Shown: positions 28,751-36,953 of the stretch, in pieces
How positions within the stretch are numbered: the stretch's first letter is position 1
Layout: each line of letters opens with the position of its first letter
Source: Gammaproteobacteria bacterium
GTDB lineage: Bacteria > Pseudomonadota > Gammaproteobacteria > Enterobacterales > Psychrobiaceae
Length of the DNA: 52,132 nt
Direction of reading: 5' to 3'
Assembly (NCBI GenBank): GCA_013214945.1
Contig: JABSRT010000029.1
Location: 1-52,132 of the forward strand
The notes under the pieces: generated by a model
Databases searched by the model: none
Told to the model about the DNA's origin: nothing
Seen by the model: the letters and a program-made list of their open reading frames with translations, nothing else
Translations under genes and position numbers: made by a program

Positions 28751-28828
28751 GTTTATCTCCGCTATGACATAAGTTGCGTTTATAATGTGCGCAAGTTATG
28801 CCTAATCTAGTTTCTTAATAGGGCGCAA

Positions 28829-28857
28829 ATTCTACGCAATCGCCCTCGCTTACGCAA
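28829..28857 (-). promoter_or_regulatory. rplU promoter
   Basis: On the minus strand there is a -35 TTGCGT (28852-28857), a 17-bp spacer and a -10 TAGAAT (28829-28834). A GC-rich start region (GCGCCC) follows, as expected for a ribosomal-protein promoter under stringent control. Confidence 0.6.
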
Positions 28858-29042
28858 GTCCTAATTAACGAAAAAAACATATATCTAGAAATAAATGCTC
28901 AATTTCTCTACAGTCACACGCACTAACAATATGGTCTTACTTTAAATAATGTTAAATCTCAATTTTTAGGGTACAATCTGACAAATTTTTTAGAGAGCTT
29001 AGCTCTCCCTAAAAATACCCCCATCGAACTACTGGAAACACT

Positions 29043-30014
29043 ATGGATTTTAACGAGATTAGCGATTTATCAAAGTCAGATATGGCGTTAGTCAATCAAC
29101 TGATCCAAGAGCAGTTATCCTCTGACGTGGCGCTAATAAATCAGTTAGGTTTTTATATTATCAACAGTGGTGGCAAGCGAATGCGTCCACTATTAACTGT
29201 TTTAGCTGCTCGCGCTTTAAATTATCAAGGTCAAGAACATCTCGCTATTGCCGCGATTATTGAATTTATCCATACATCAACCTTGCTCCATGATGATGTT
29301 GTCGATGAATCAACCATGCGTCGGGGCCGAGAAACAGCCAATGCACTATTTGGCAATCAGGCTAGCGTTTTGGTTGGTGACTTTTTATATTCTCGTTCAT
29401 TCCAAATGATGACCAATTTAAAGAACCTCACCATAATGGAAGTACTGGCCGATGCAACTAACATTATTGCCGAAGGTGAGGTTTTACAGCTGATAAATGT
29501 CAACGATCCTGATACCACAGAAGAAAGTTACATGCGGGTTATTTACTGCAAAACAGCCAAACTATTTGAAGCCTCAACTCATTTGGCAGCAGTAATTACC
29601 AACCAACAGCCAGCAATCATTGAAGCGATGAAGCTTTACGGTATGCATTTAGGTACCGCATTCCAGTTAGTTGATGACCATCTCGATTATACTGCCGACG
29701 CAGAACAGCTAGGCAAGAACATTGGTGATGATCTGGCCGAAGGTAAACCAACCCTACCTTTAATCCATGCAATTACCCATGGTACGCCAGAGCAAGTCAG
29801 CATGATTAGAAGCGCTATTGTTGATGGCAACGGCCTAACGATGCTTGAACCCATCTTGCAGGCGCTAACCGATACTGGTGCATTAGACTACACCCTGGCT
29901 CAAGCTCAACACGAAGCTGACAAAGCAATAAAGGCCCTGGCACCGCTCGACGACAGCCCGTACAAGGATGCATTAATCGCGTTAGCGCATATTGCAGCCA
30001 ACCGTAAAGCCTAA
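29043..30014 (+). CDS. ispB: Octaprenyl diphosphate synthase
   Basis: Builds the side chain of ubiquinone/menaquinone by adding isopentenyl diphosphate to farnesyl diphosphate. It has 323 residues. The first aspartate-rich motif is LLHDDVVDESTMRRG and the second QLVDDHLDY. It also has the GGKRMRPLL substrate motif. Divergent from rplU. A candidate -10 TACAAT is at 28972-28977. A hairpin (GAGAGC-TTA-GCTCTC within TTTTTAG...CTAAAAA, about 28986-29015) sits in the leader about 30 nt before the ATG. Confidence 0.95.
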   Translation: MDFNEISDLSKSDMALVNQLIQEQLSSDVALINQLGFYIINSGGKRMRPLLTVLAARALNYQGQEHLAIAAIIEFIHTSTLLHDDVVDESTMRRGRETANALFGNQASVLVGDFLYSRSFQMMTNLKNLTIMEVLADATNIIAEGEVLQLINVNDPDTTEESYMRVIYCKTAKLFEASTHLAAVITNQQPAIIEAMKLYGMHLGTAFQLVDDHLDYTADAEQLGKNIGDDLAEGKPTLPLIHAITHGTPEQVSMIRSAIVDGNGLTMLEPILQALTDTGALDYTLAQAQHEADKAIKALAPLDDSPYKDALIALAHIAANRKA

Positions 30015-30026
30015 TCAGCACATCGC

Positions 30027-30065
30027 AAAAAAAGGCCGAGGATTTAAACCCTCGGCCTTTTTTTG
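30027..30065 (+). terminator. Rho-independent terminator of ispB
   Basis: Stem AAAGGCCGAGG (30031-30041) / CCTCGGCCTTT (30050-30060), flanked by an A run and a T run. It could work in both directions. Confidence 0.95.
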
Positions 30066-30105
30066 TTTATAGATCACTGCTACAAGATAGCAATGTTCTA
30101 GGCAT

Positions 30106-30136
30106 AAAAAAGCCAGTCTCTAGGACTGGCTTTTTT
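30106..30136 (-). terminator. Rho-independent terminator of mdh
   Basis: AAAAAAGCCAGTC (30106-30118) pairs with GACTGGCTTTTTT (30124-30136). Read from mdh it ends in a T run; bidirectional in form. Confidence 0.92.
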
Positions 30137-30159
30137 CATCACGACTAAGCACTAAGCGA

Positions 30160-31095
30160 TTAAGCTTTGATGAAGTCTTCACCTAGTGTGATATCGCCTT
30201 TAAGCGTATCAAGTGCGCCGTTAAGTGCGTCAGCTTCGAAAGCAGTTAGCTCACCGTAACCTAGTACTTTTTCAACGCCGTTCTTACCTAAAAGAACTGG
30301 CTGAGCGAAGAAACGTGCTTTATCGCCAGGGCCTTCAACATAAGTACATTCAACAACGTTTTCTTCGCCGTTAAGTGCACGTACTAAAGATAGACCAAAA
30401 CGTGCAGCAGCTTGTCCCATCGACAACGTAGCAGAGCCGCCGCCAGCTTTAGCTTCAACAACTTCAGTACCAGCATTCTGGATACGAGTCGTTAGTGCCG
30501 CTGTTTCTTCAGCCGTAAATTCACAACCAGACTGAGAAAGCAATGGTAAAATAGTTACGCCTGAGTGACCGCCGATAACAGGAACGTTAACATCAGCAGG
30601 GTTTAGACCCTTAGCTTGAGCAACGAAAGTATTTGAACGGATAATGTCTAAAGTAGTAACACCAAATAAACGAGCAGGATCATAAACACCCTTCTCTTTT
30701 AGTACTTCAGCTGCGATAGCAACCGTAGTATTAACTGGGTTAGTGATAATAGCAATTAATGCTTTTGGACAAGTGTCGGCACAAACAGCAACTAGATTCT
30801 TAACGATCCCAGCGTTGATGTTGAAAAGATCAGAACGATCCATGCCTGGCTTACGAGCAACACCAGCAGAAATTAAAACAACGTCAGCGCCTTCAAGTGC
30901 AGCGGCTGAGTTATCACCAGCAAAGCCAGTTACTTTTACGTCAGTTGGGATGTGACTAAGATCTGCAGCAACACCTGGAGTTACCGGCGCAATATCATAC
31001 AAAGATAACTCAGAACCCGCAGGTAATTGTGTTTTTAATAATAAACCTAGTGCTTGGCCAATACCGCCAGCAGCGCCTAATACTGCAACTTTCAT
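30160..31095 (-). CDS. mdh: Malate dehydrogenase
   Basis: NAD-dependent oxidation of malate to oxaloacetate in the TCA cycle. It has 311 residues. The NAD-binding N-terminus is [20 protein letters not shown]. Substrate arginines lie in [13 protein letters not shown], and the catalytic histidine in [14 protein letters not shown]. Length and sequence match the E. coli/Vibrio type. Divergent from argR, an arrangement known in Shewanella, Vibrio and enterics. AGGGAGAA precedes the ATG. Confidence 0.97.
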   Translation of the reverse strand: MKVAVLGAAGGIGQALGLLLKTQLPAGSELSLYDIAPVTPGVAADLSHIPTDVKVTGFAGDNSAAALEGADVVLISAGVARKPGMDRSDLFNINAGIVKNLVAVCADTCPKALIAIITNPVNTTVAIAAEVLKEKGVYDPARLFGVTTLDIIRSNTFVAQAKGLNPADVNVPVIGGHSGVTILPLLSQSGCEFTAEETAALTTRIQNAGTEVVEAKAGGGSATLSMGQAAARFGLSLVRALNGEENVVECTYVEGPGDKARFFAQPVLLGKNGVEKVLGYGELTAFEADALNGALDTLKGDITLGEDFIKA

Positions 31096-31337
31096 AACGT
31101 TCTCCCTCAGAGATTAAAATAGAATATGAGTCATCTAAAGCAAGTAAAGAGCTTAATGGCATTAATGTCTTATCACCATCCGACCAAAGCAGATGATGAT
31201 AAGGCACCACTAAAGCACTACTTTCGTGACAGCCTCAAAATTTCGCCCTGAGTATACCTTAATTTTCGTTAAAACTAAGTATCACTGCGGTGAATAAACA
31301 CAATAAATTAACAAATATAGCGAAGCAATTAAAAAAC

Positions 31338-31375
31338 ATGTGATTTTTATTCAAAAAACGGAATATAAAGTTAAT
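31338..31375. promoter_or_regulatory. Candidate pair of ARG boxes in the mdh-argR control region
   Basis: Two 18-bp sites resembling the ArgR consensus (TGAAT-N4-ATTCA core): GTGATTTTTATTCA at 31340-31353 and GGAATATAAAGTTA at 31360-31373. They are 2 bp apart when counted as 18-mers, the spacing ArgR hexamers use. Each has several mismatches in one half. A lone good half-site TGAAT lies near 31290. They sit 65-100 bp upstream of argR, fitting autoregulation. The rest of the 346-bp region shows only promoter-like AT-rich DNA. Confidence 0.4.
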
Positions 31376-31441
31376 TTTTGTAGCGTTTTATGCAAAAAGG
31401 TGCATAATTATCATTGGTAATTATAAAAAGATAACAAAACC

Positions 31442-31918
31442 ATGCCTATCAAAAGTAACGACAAACAAGAACAATTAACAAAAGCGTTTAAAGCCTTATT
31501 AAAAGAAGAAAATTTTGGCTCGCAAGGCGATATTGTGGTGGCATTGCAAGCGGTTGGATTTGAGAATATTAATCAATCAAAAGTATCTCGAATGCTCAGC
31601 AAATTTGGTGCAGTTCGCACCCGCAACGCCAAACATGAAATGGTATATTGCTTACCCGCCGAACTTGGCGTACCCAATACCAGTAGCCCGCTAAAAAACC
31701 TGGTGATCGATCTCGATCATAACGACAGCCTTATCGTGATTAGAACGAGTCCCGGAGCCGCCCAACTGATTGCTCGTCTGCTTGACTCAATAGGTAAAAC
31801 CGAAGGGATTTTAGGAACCATTGCCGGTGATGATACCATTTTCATTGCACCTGCAAAAGTGACCGACATCGACAAAGCGCTAAATACTATTAAAGAATTA
31901 TTTAACGTTAGCTTGTAA
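31442..31918 (+). CDS. argR: Arginine repressor ArgR
   Basis: L-arginine-dependent repressor of arginine biosynthesis that also assists Xer recombination in relatives. It has 158 residues. The winged-helix N-terminus includes [21 protein letters not shown]. The C-terminal hexamer/arginine-binding domain has [14 protein letters not shown] and [10 protein letters not shown]. Almost the same length as E. coli ArgR (156) and clearly similar throughout. Divergent from mdh. Confidence 0.96.
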   Translation: MPIKSNDKQEQLTKAFKALLKEENFGSQGDIVVALQAVGFENINQSKVSRMLSKFGAVRTRNAKHEMVYCLPAELGVPNTSSPLKNLVIDLDHNDSLIVIRTSPGAAQLIARLLDSIGKTEGILGTIAGDDTIFIAPAKVTDIDKALNTIKELFNVSL

Positions 31919-31934
31919 GCCAACGCCGCAAATA

Positions 31935-32858
31935 CTAAATACGCCCTTGTGACATTAAAAATGTCGTCGAGGGCGCAAAAAAAGCGGCGCCAGTCATCGC
32001 CTGCGTATAATCGAGTAAATGATCGTAATGCCCTTTATGGTCACTCACCATCATACTGCGCAGCATCAATTCAAAATGCAGCGGGGTCGCGCAGCACGAA
32101 ATGAAAAACAGCCCTTGCTCTTGCATATCACCATAAGGCATCGACTGCCGTAATATTTCCAGCGCATTACCCTTAGCATCTTTAATCGCAGCTCGGCGAA
32201 TATGAGACGTTTGCGGCTGATTAAATGAAGTATATTCTTGATTGTCTTCTTTGGTTCGACCGATGATATCTTCTTGCTGCTTAACCCTTAAGCCATTCCA
32301 ACGTTTTAGATCATGGCGATAACGTTGAATATGAATATAACTGCCGCCCCTAAATTGATTATCTTCGCGGCCAACTAACGCTACGTCATGGCGGCGCAAT
32401 CCTTTAGGATTTTCAGTGCCATCAACAAAACCAGTCAAATCGCGATTATCAAAATAACGAAAGCCATTAATTTGTTCGACCAAGGCCGCAAGATCTTCCA
32501 ACATTAAACAAATTTCACGACCAATCAAATGATTTATATCGGCCCGATCGCAACGAATATGAATAAAGAGATCGTAAGGGTTAGCAGGCGCTGCACGATC
32601 GTCACTGCTCAGCGATGGAAAAGGCCGTAATAATGCCGGAGCTGATTCGCCATACAGCGCTGACCAATAATTAGCGCCTATCGCGATAAAGCCAGAAAAA
32701 GCGACATCACAATACAGTTCAGAGGATTCATCTAAGTACGTCGACATTTCAGCCAACTGCGAACGAATAGCGGCTTCGTTGCCTTCATGACAATCAAATA
32801 GTAGGTAGAGCCCATGCAAATTTCCTTCTGCACACACCCCCATTTGTTCCCGAGCCAT
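31935..32858 (-). CDS. Dyp-type heme peroxidase
   Basis: A 307-residue dye-decolorising peroxidase, no Tat or Sec signal, so cytoplasmic (YfeX/DypB-like class). The GxxDG motif is FVDGTENP (catalytic Asp146). The heme-ligand histidine is probably H219 in TSHIRRA, and a distal arginine follows. Length matches the class. Its end is 17 bp from argR, convergent. It is near the ferric-iron importer but separated from it by 200 bp and not obviously co-transcribed. Physiological substrate is unknown for most of the family. Confidence 0.88.
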   Translation of the reverse strand: MAREQMGVCAEGNLHGLYLLFDCHEGNEAAIRSQLAEMSTYLDESSELYCDVAFSGFIAIGANYWSALYGESAPALLRPFPSLSSDDRAAPANPYDLFIHIRCDRADINHLIGREICLMLEDLAALVEQINGFRYFDNRDLTGFVDGTENPKGLRRHDVALVGREDNQFRGGSYIHIQRYRHDLKRWNGLRVKQQEDIIGRTKEDNQEYTSFNQPQTSHIRRAAIKDAKGNALEILRQSMPYGDMQEQGLFFISCCATPLHFELMLRSMMVSDHKGHYDHLLDYTQAMTGAAFFAPSTTFLMSQGRI

Positions 32859-33059
32859 ACAACCTCCAACATTAGATATTGGCTTGAGTTTACATTAAAA
32901 AAGTCATATGAAAACAAATCGATAACATTTTAATTAAGCCAAGTTCTGGAGCAGCGTTTGCTAACTCGTTGAAAACCGACCGATGCTAATCTTTAACCGC
33001 CGCGGACATAATGCCAGAGACGTTACAACAGCGCTATTGAGGCCTATCCGCGACTTAAG

Positions 33060-34094
33060 TTAGTTAAAGGTCACTAGCTCATGGGTTAATACACCAATGT
33101 CAACGCAGGTATCGACAGCCCATTGCTCAGGCGCGTGCGCTTCAAGCATGAACTCAGGATCGCGACTATCAGACACTTGATACACCCAATGGCTGCCGCC
33201 AAAAAAGCAGTGTTTAATAAAAAATGGGCTATCAGCGTCAAGGGTTAAGCAAATTTTCTCAGGCCGTAACATCACCTGTGAATGACTCTGATTAACCGGC
33301 GTACCGTTCGCAGGCTTAATCAGCCCCAACCGGGTTGTAATGCCCTGCTCACCGCGATCAGTAATCGCCAGATAATTGGTCTTACCCATGAAATTTGCGA
33401 CATACGGACTGCGTGGTCGTAAATATAAATCTTGCGCATTACCTATTTGTTCAATTTTTCCTTGATTGAAAATAGCCAACCTATCAGCAAAAGCAAAAGC
33501 TTCGTCTTTGCTGTGTGTCACAAAGACCGCGGGCACCCCATGCTCTTTAAGAATTTGGCGAATTTCAAGCATAATGCTAAAACGCGACTGACTATCGATA
33601 TTAGAAAACGGCTCATCAAGCAACATAATATCGGGTTGATAAGCCAGCGCACGCGCAATGGCGACTCGCTGCTGCTGACCGCCCGAAAGTTCGTGCGGAA
33701 AACGCGCACTAAAAGGCTGCAACTTAACCAATTCAAGCATCGACTCAACCCGACTCGCCTGCTCGATTTTGCTTTGCTTGCTAATGCCAAAAGCAATATT
33801 TTGGGCCACGGTCAAATGCGGAAATAACGCATAATCTTGAAAAATCATCCCGACATTGCGCTGTTCGCTGGCCAAAATCTTACCCGGCGTGCTCACCACC
33901 TTATCGCTAATGCTAATTTGGCCATGGCTAATATTTTGCAAGCCGGCAATGGTCCGTAATAGGGTTGTTTTGCCACAACCACTAGGCCCGAGCAAAGCAA
34001 CAATTTCATTGTGCTCTAGCGTCAATGATAAGTCATCAATGACCGCCTTTCCGTTATAGCTGCACGCTAAGTTCTCAATAGCTAAGGTCGTCAT
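33060..34094 (-). CDS. fbpC: Ferric-iron ABC transporter ATPase (FbpC)
   Basis: A 344-residue ATPase powering Fe3+ import. Motifs: Walker A GPSGCGKTT, Q-loop MIFQDYALFPHL, signature LSGGQQQRVAIARAL, Walker B IMLLDEPFSNID, and a TOBE-like C-terminal domain (about 235-344). Such a C-terminal domain is usual for FbpC/AfuC. The gene is preceded by fbpB with a 1-bp gap, so the two are probably translationally coupled. The substrate is assigned from the binding protein and Fur box of the operon. Confidence 0.88.
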   Translation of the reverse strand: MTTLAIENLACSYNGKAVIDDLSLTLEHNEIVALLGPSGCGKTTLLRTIAGLQNISHGQISISDKVVSTPGKILASEQRNVGMIFQDYALFPHLTVAQNIAFGISKQSKIEQASRVESMLELVKLQPFSARFPHELSGGQQQRVAIARALAYQPDIMLLDEPFSNIDSQSRFSIMLEIRQILKEHGVPAVFVTHSKDEAFAFADRLAIFNQGKIEQIGNAQDLYLRPRSPYVANFMGKTNYLAITDRGEQGITTRLGLIKPANGTPVNQSHSQVMLRPEKICLTLDADSPFFIKHCFFGGSHWVYQVSDSRDPEFMLEAHAPEQWAVDTCVDIGVLTHELVTFN

Positions 34095-34095
34095 A

Positions 34096-35727
34096 CTAAT
34101 GCTGTTGCTCCAACGAACGATTTAAAAATATTAATGGGATCAAACCAACCATCACAATCACAATGGCCGCTAATGCGCCTAGCTCAAGCTGCTCATCAGA
34201 AACATACTGATAAACATAGGTCGCGAGGGTTTCAAAATTAAACGGCCTTAATAACAAGGCGGCCGGCAGTTCTTTCATCGATTCAATAAACACCAGCAAC
34301 GCCGCGGCGAAGCACCCTTTTCTAACCAAAGGTAAATGAACCCGAATCAACATTTGCAGCGGTGATAAGCCCAAAGTGGTGCTGACCATATCTAGCGAAG
34401 GCGTGATTTTATTAAAACTCGATTCAATGGAGCCAATTGCAATGGCGACAAAGCGCACCACATAACCAACGATTATCGCAAACAAACTGCCCGACAAAAT
34501 TAATCCGGGCCCTTGGTGCCCAAACCATTCAAACAAATCATTAAGCTGGTGATCTAAAAACGACAGCGGGATCAACACCCCAATGGCCAACACAGTACCG
34601 GGCAAGGCATAACCGGTGCTAGATATTTTTGATGGGACATAGGCATAACGCTGGTTAGACAAACGCTTGTAAAAACTTAATAACAAACCAATGACGATGC
34701 AGCAAACACTGACAGTAGACGCCAGCATCAAGCTATTAATACTGTACTGGATAAACTGCTCATTCCACGACTGATCAAAATAATCAATCGCCAAATCAAT
34801 CAAGGTTACAAACGGCAGTAAAAAGGCCAAGCCAAAGATCACACTGCAGAACAGTACAGTAATAAAGGCTTTAAAGCCGCGCAGCTCAAATCGCTCTTTG
34901 GTTTCTTGGCCGGTGGTTTTTTGATAAAGCTGTTGCTTATTACGACCAAGGCGTTCAATGCTAATTAACACAAATAATACTGCGATCATCATCGCTGACA
35001 ATCGCGCGGCTGCCGCCAAACTGCCATAACCGAGCCAAGTATCGTAGACCGCAGTCGTTAACGTTGGCACCGAAAAGTAATTAACCACTGCAAAATCGGC
35101 CAGACTTTCCATCGCTACTAACGCGATAGCCACAGAGATAGCCGGGCGAGCCAGCGGTAATGAAATGCGGACAAAGCTTTGCCATGCTGAGCAGCCCAGC
35201 ATCCGCGACGAATGCAACAATGAGGTCGACTGCTCTAAAAAGGCGGTACGTGCTAACAAATAGACATAGGGAAACAGCACCAACGTCAACATCGCTATCG
35301 CGCCACTGACTGAGCGTATTTCAAAAAACCAATAATCTTGCGGTGACTGCCAACTGAAAAACTCACGCAGCCAACGCTGTACTGGGCCGGCATATTCAAA
35401 TAAATCAGTATAGATATAAGCAACAACGTACGACGGCATCGCTAATGGCAATAACAGTGCCCAGACAAAAAATCCGCGCATAGGAAACTGACACATCGCA
35501 ATTAGCCAGGCTAGTGGCACGCCGATCACCATTGAGGACACAGCAACACCAATCACGACCAGTAAAGTATTTAACAGATAATCAGGCAGCACGGTTTGCC
35601 ACAGATGAGAGAATATATTCTGATCGTCACCAAAAGATTGCCAGATAATAGCCAGCAATGGTGAGAACAATAACAATGACAAAAGCCAGCTAAAAGCTGG
35701 CCATTTAATATTTAGATTTATAAACAT
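34096..35727 (-). CDS. fbpB: Ferric-iron ABC transporter permease (FbpB)
   Basis: A 543-residue inner-membrane permease with about twelve helices, made of two fused permease halves. This is normal for FbpB/AfuB/SfuB. Each half has an EAA-type loop: LGCSAWQSFVRISLPLARPA in the first, and LGLSPLQMLIRVHLPLVRKG in the second. It is the channel between the binding protein FbpA and the ATPase FbpC. A palindromic stem-loop separates it from fbpA. Confidence 0.88.
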   Translation of the reverse strand: MFINLNIKWPAFSWLLSLLLFSPLLAIIWQSFGDDQNIFSHLWQTVLPDYLLNTLLVVIGVAVSSMVIGVPLAWLIAMCQFPMRGFFVWALLLPLAMPSYVVAYIYTDLFEYAGPVQRWLREFFSWQSPQDYWFFEIRSVSGAIAMLTLVLFPYVYLLARTAFLEQSTSLLHSSRMLGCSAWQSFVRISLPLARPAISVAIALVAMESLADFAVVNYFSVPTLTTAVYDTWLGYGSLAAAARLSAMMIAVLFVLISIERLGRNKQQLYQKTTGQETKERFELRGFKAFITVLFCSVIFGLAFLLPFVTLIDLAIDYFDQSWNEQFIQYSINSLMLASTVSVCCIVIGLLLSFYKRLSNQRYAYVPSKISSTGYALPGTVLAIGVLIPLSFLDHQLNDLFEWFGHQGPGLILSGSLFAIIVGYVVRFVAIAIGSIESSFNKITPSLDMVSTTLGLSPLQMLIRVHLPLVRKGCFAAALLVFIESMKELPAALLLRPFNFETLATYVYQYVSDEQLELGALAAIVIVMVGLIPLIFLNRSLEQQH

Positions 35728-35750
35728 TTACACTTCTAAATTCACTAACT

Positions 35751-35768
35751 GGCGCTAATATTAGCGCC
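35751..35768 (-). other. Perfect palindrome between fbpA and fbpB
   Basis: GGCGCTAAT/ATTAGCGCC (18 bp, no spacer) lies in the 47-bp gap just after the fbpA stop. It would form a stem-loop in the mRNA without a T run. Likely a 3-prime stabiliser that raises the amount of binding protein over permease. Confidence 0.55.
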
Positions 35769-35774
35769 GAATTT

Positions 35775-36785
35775 CTACAAATCGAATTTTACTTCATCTA
35801 GCATTTTTAACGCCAGCTGACGATTACCCGCAATGGCTGACATTGCTAAATTATCGGCTTTAAATTCGCCCCAAGAAGCCACAAGTTTAGAGACTCTCAC
35901 GCCTTTTTTCACTGGGTATTCTAGGTTAATTTCAGAATAAAAGTTTTGCGCAGAATTACCTGTCAGGTATTCCATTAACTTAATCGCCGATTTTTTGTTT
36001 TTAGCATATTTGGTTAATGCCATGCCACTGACGTTAACGTGAGCGCCACGATCTTGCTGGTTAGGGAACGTAATTTTAACTGACTCGGCCCATACTTTTT
36101 GCAAGTCATTCATCAAAATTTTGCCAAAATAGTAGCTATTACCCAATGCAATATCACACTGACCTTCGGCGATAGCCTTGATTTGAGCGCGATCATTACC
36201 TTGAGGACGGCGCGCTAGGTTATCTTTAAAACCTTCAAGCCATACTTTAGCGTCGTCATAACCATGATGAGCAATCATTGAAGAAATTAATGCCACTGAA
36301 TAAGGATGCTTACCACTGCGAGTACAAATTTTACCGTGGTACTTAGGGTCGCTTAAGTCTTCATAACGCAGTGTTACCCCGGCCATCCGCTCTTTTGATA
36401 GATACAAGTTACGAACACGAGTCGTTAATGCAAACCACTCGTTGTCTTCGTCACGTAAGTGCGCAGGAACATTTCTTTTGATAACCAAGCTATTGACCGG
36501 CTGAGTCAGACCTTTATCGGTCAATTCCATTAAGCGGCTAATATCTGTTGTTAGCAACAAATCGGCTTTAGTATGCTTGCCTTCACGCTTTAAACGTTCA
36601 ACCAGGCCTTTTTTAGCAAAAACAACATTTACCTTAATCCCGGTTTTTTGAGTAAACTCTTCAACCACTGGCTTAACCAAATATGGCTGACGGTACGAAT
36701 AAATATTAACTTCTTGGGCAGCAATGGCTGCAAAAGATGACGCTAGCGATATTGCTAGAGCCGATAAAGCGACAACTGATTTCAT
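35775..36785 (-). CDS. fbpA: Periplasmic Fe3+-binding protein (FbpA)
   Basis: A 336-residue ferric-binding protein with a signal peptide (about 1-22, cut after AIAA). The N-terminal EVNIYSYRQPYLVKPVVEEF and the paired tyrosines in LGNSYYFGKI are the iron-ligand region of the FbpA/FutA/Idi family. It also has the conserved NVSGMALTKYAKNK stretch. First gene of fbpABC. It has a strong promoter and a Fur box directly upstream, so expression should rise in iron shortage. Confidence 0.9.
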   Translation of the reverse strand: MKSVVALSALAISLASSFAAIAAQEVNIYSYRQPYLVKPVVEEFTQKTGIKVNVVFAKKGLVERLKREGKHTKADLLLTTDISRLMELTDKGLTQPVNSLVIKRNVPAHLRDEDNEWFALTTRVRNLYLSKERMAGVTLRYEDLSDPKYHGKICTRSGKHPYSVALISSMIAHHGYDDAKVWLEGFKDNLARRPQGNDRAQIKAIAEGQCDIALGNSYYFGKILMNDLQKVWAESVKITFPNQQDRGAHVNVSGMALTKYAKNKKSAIKLMEYLTGNSAQNFYSEINLEYPVKKGVRVSKLVASWGEFKADNLAMSAIAGNRQLALKMLDEVKFDL

Positions 36786-36799
36786 ATGAGTCTCTAAAT

Positions 36800-36818
36800 G
36801 GTAACTATTATCATTAAC
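36800..36818 (-). promoter_or_regulatory. Fur box of fbpABC
   Basis: On the minus strand GTTAATGATAATAGTTACC matches the 19-bp Fur consensus (GATAATGATAATCATTATC) at 15 of 19 positions. It lies between the -10 element (36822-36827) and the fbpA start, covering the expected transcription start. Confidence 0.85.
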
Positions 36819-36821
36819 GGC

Positions 36822-36849
36822 ATTATAGTGTTCCCGCGCAGATTGGCAA
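36822..36849 (-). promoter_or_regulatory. fbpA promoter
   Basis: There is a -35 TTGCCA (36844-36849), a 16-bp spacer and a -10 TATAAT (36822-36827) on the minus strand, immediately upstream of the Fur box. Confidence 0.8.
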
Positions 36850-36953
36850 GTTTTTAATCGCGCTTTGGCTTAAAATAATTACCATCATAACAATGACCTG
36901 CACAGCGACATTCCAGTTAATTAGCACCAACTGAGCCGGTCATTAAGGTTAAA

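Noticed and set aside
33432-33827. 131-residue frame antisense to fbpC
   Set aside because: It covers the conserved Walker B/signature region of FbpC, which explains its length; no start signal or family motif.
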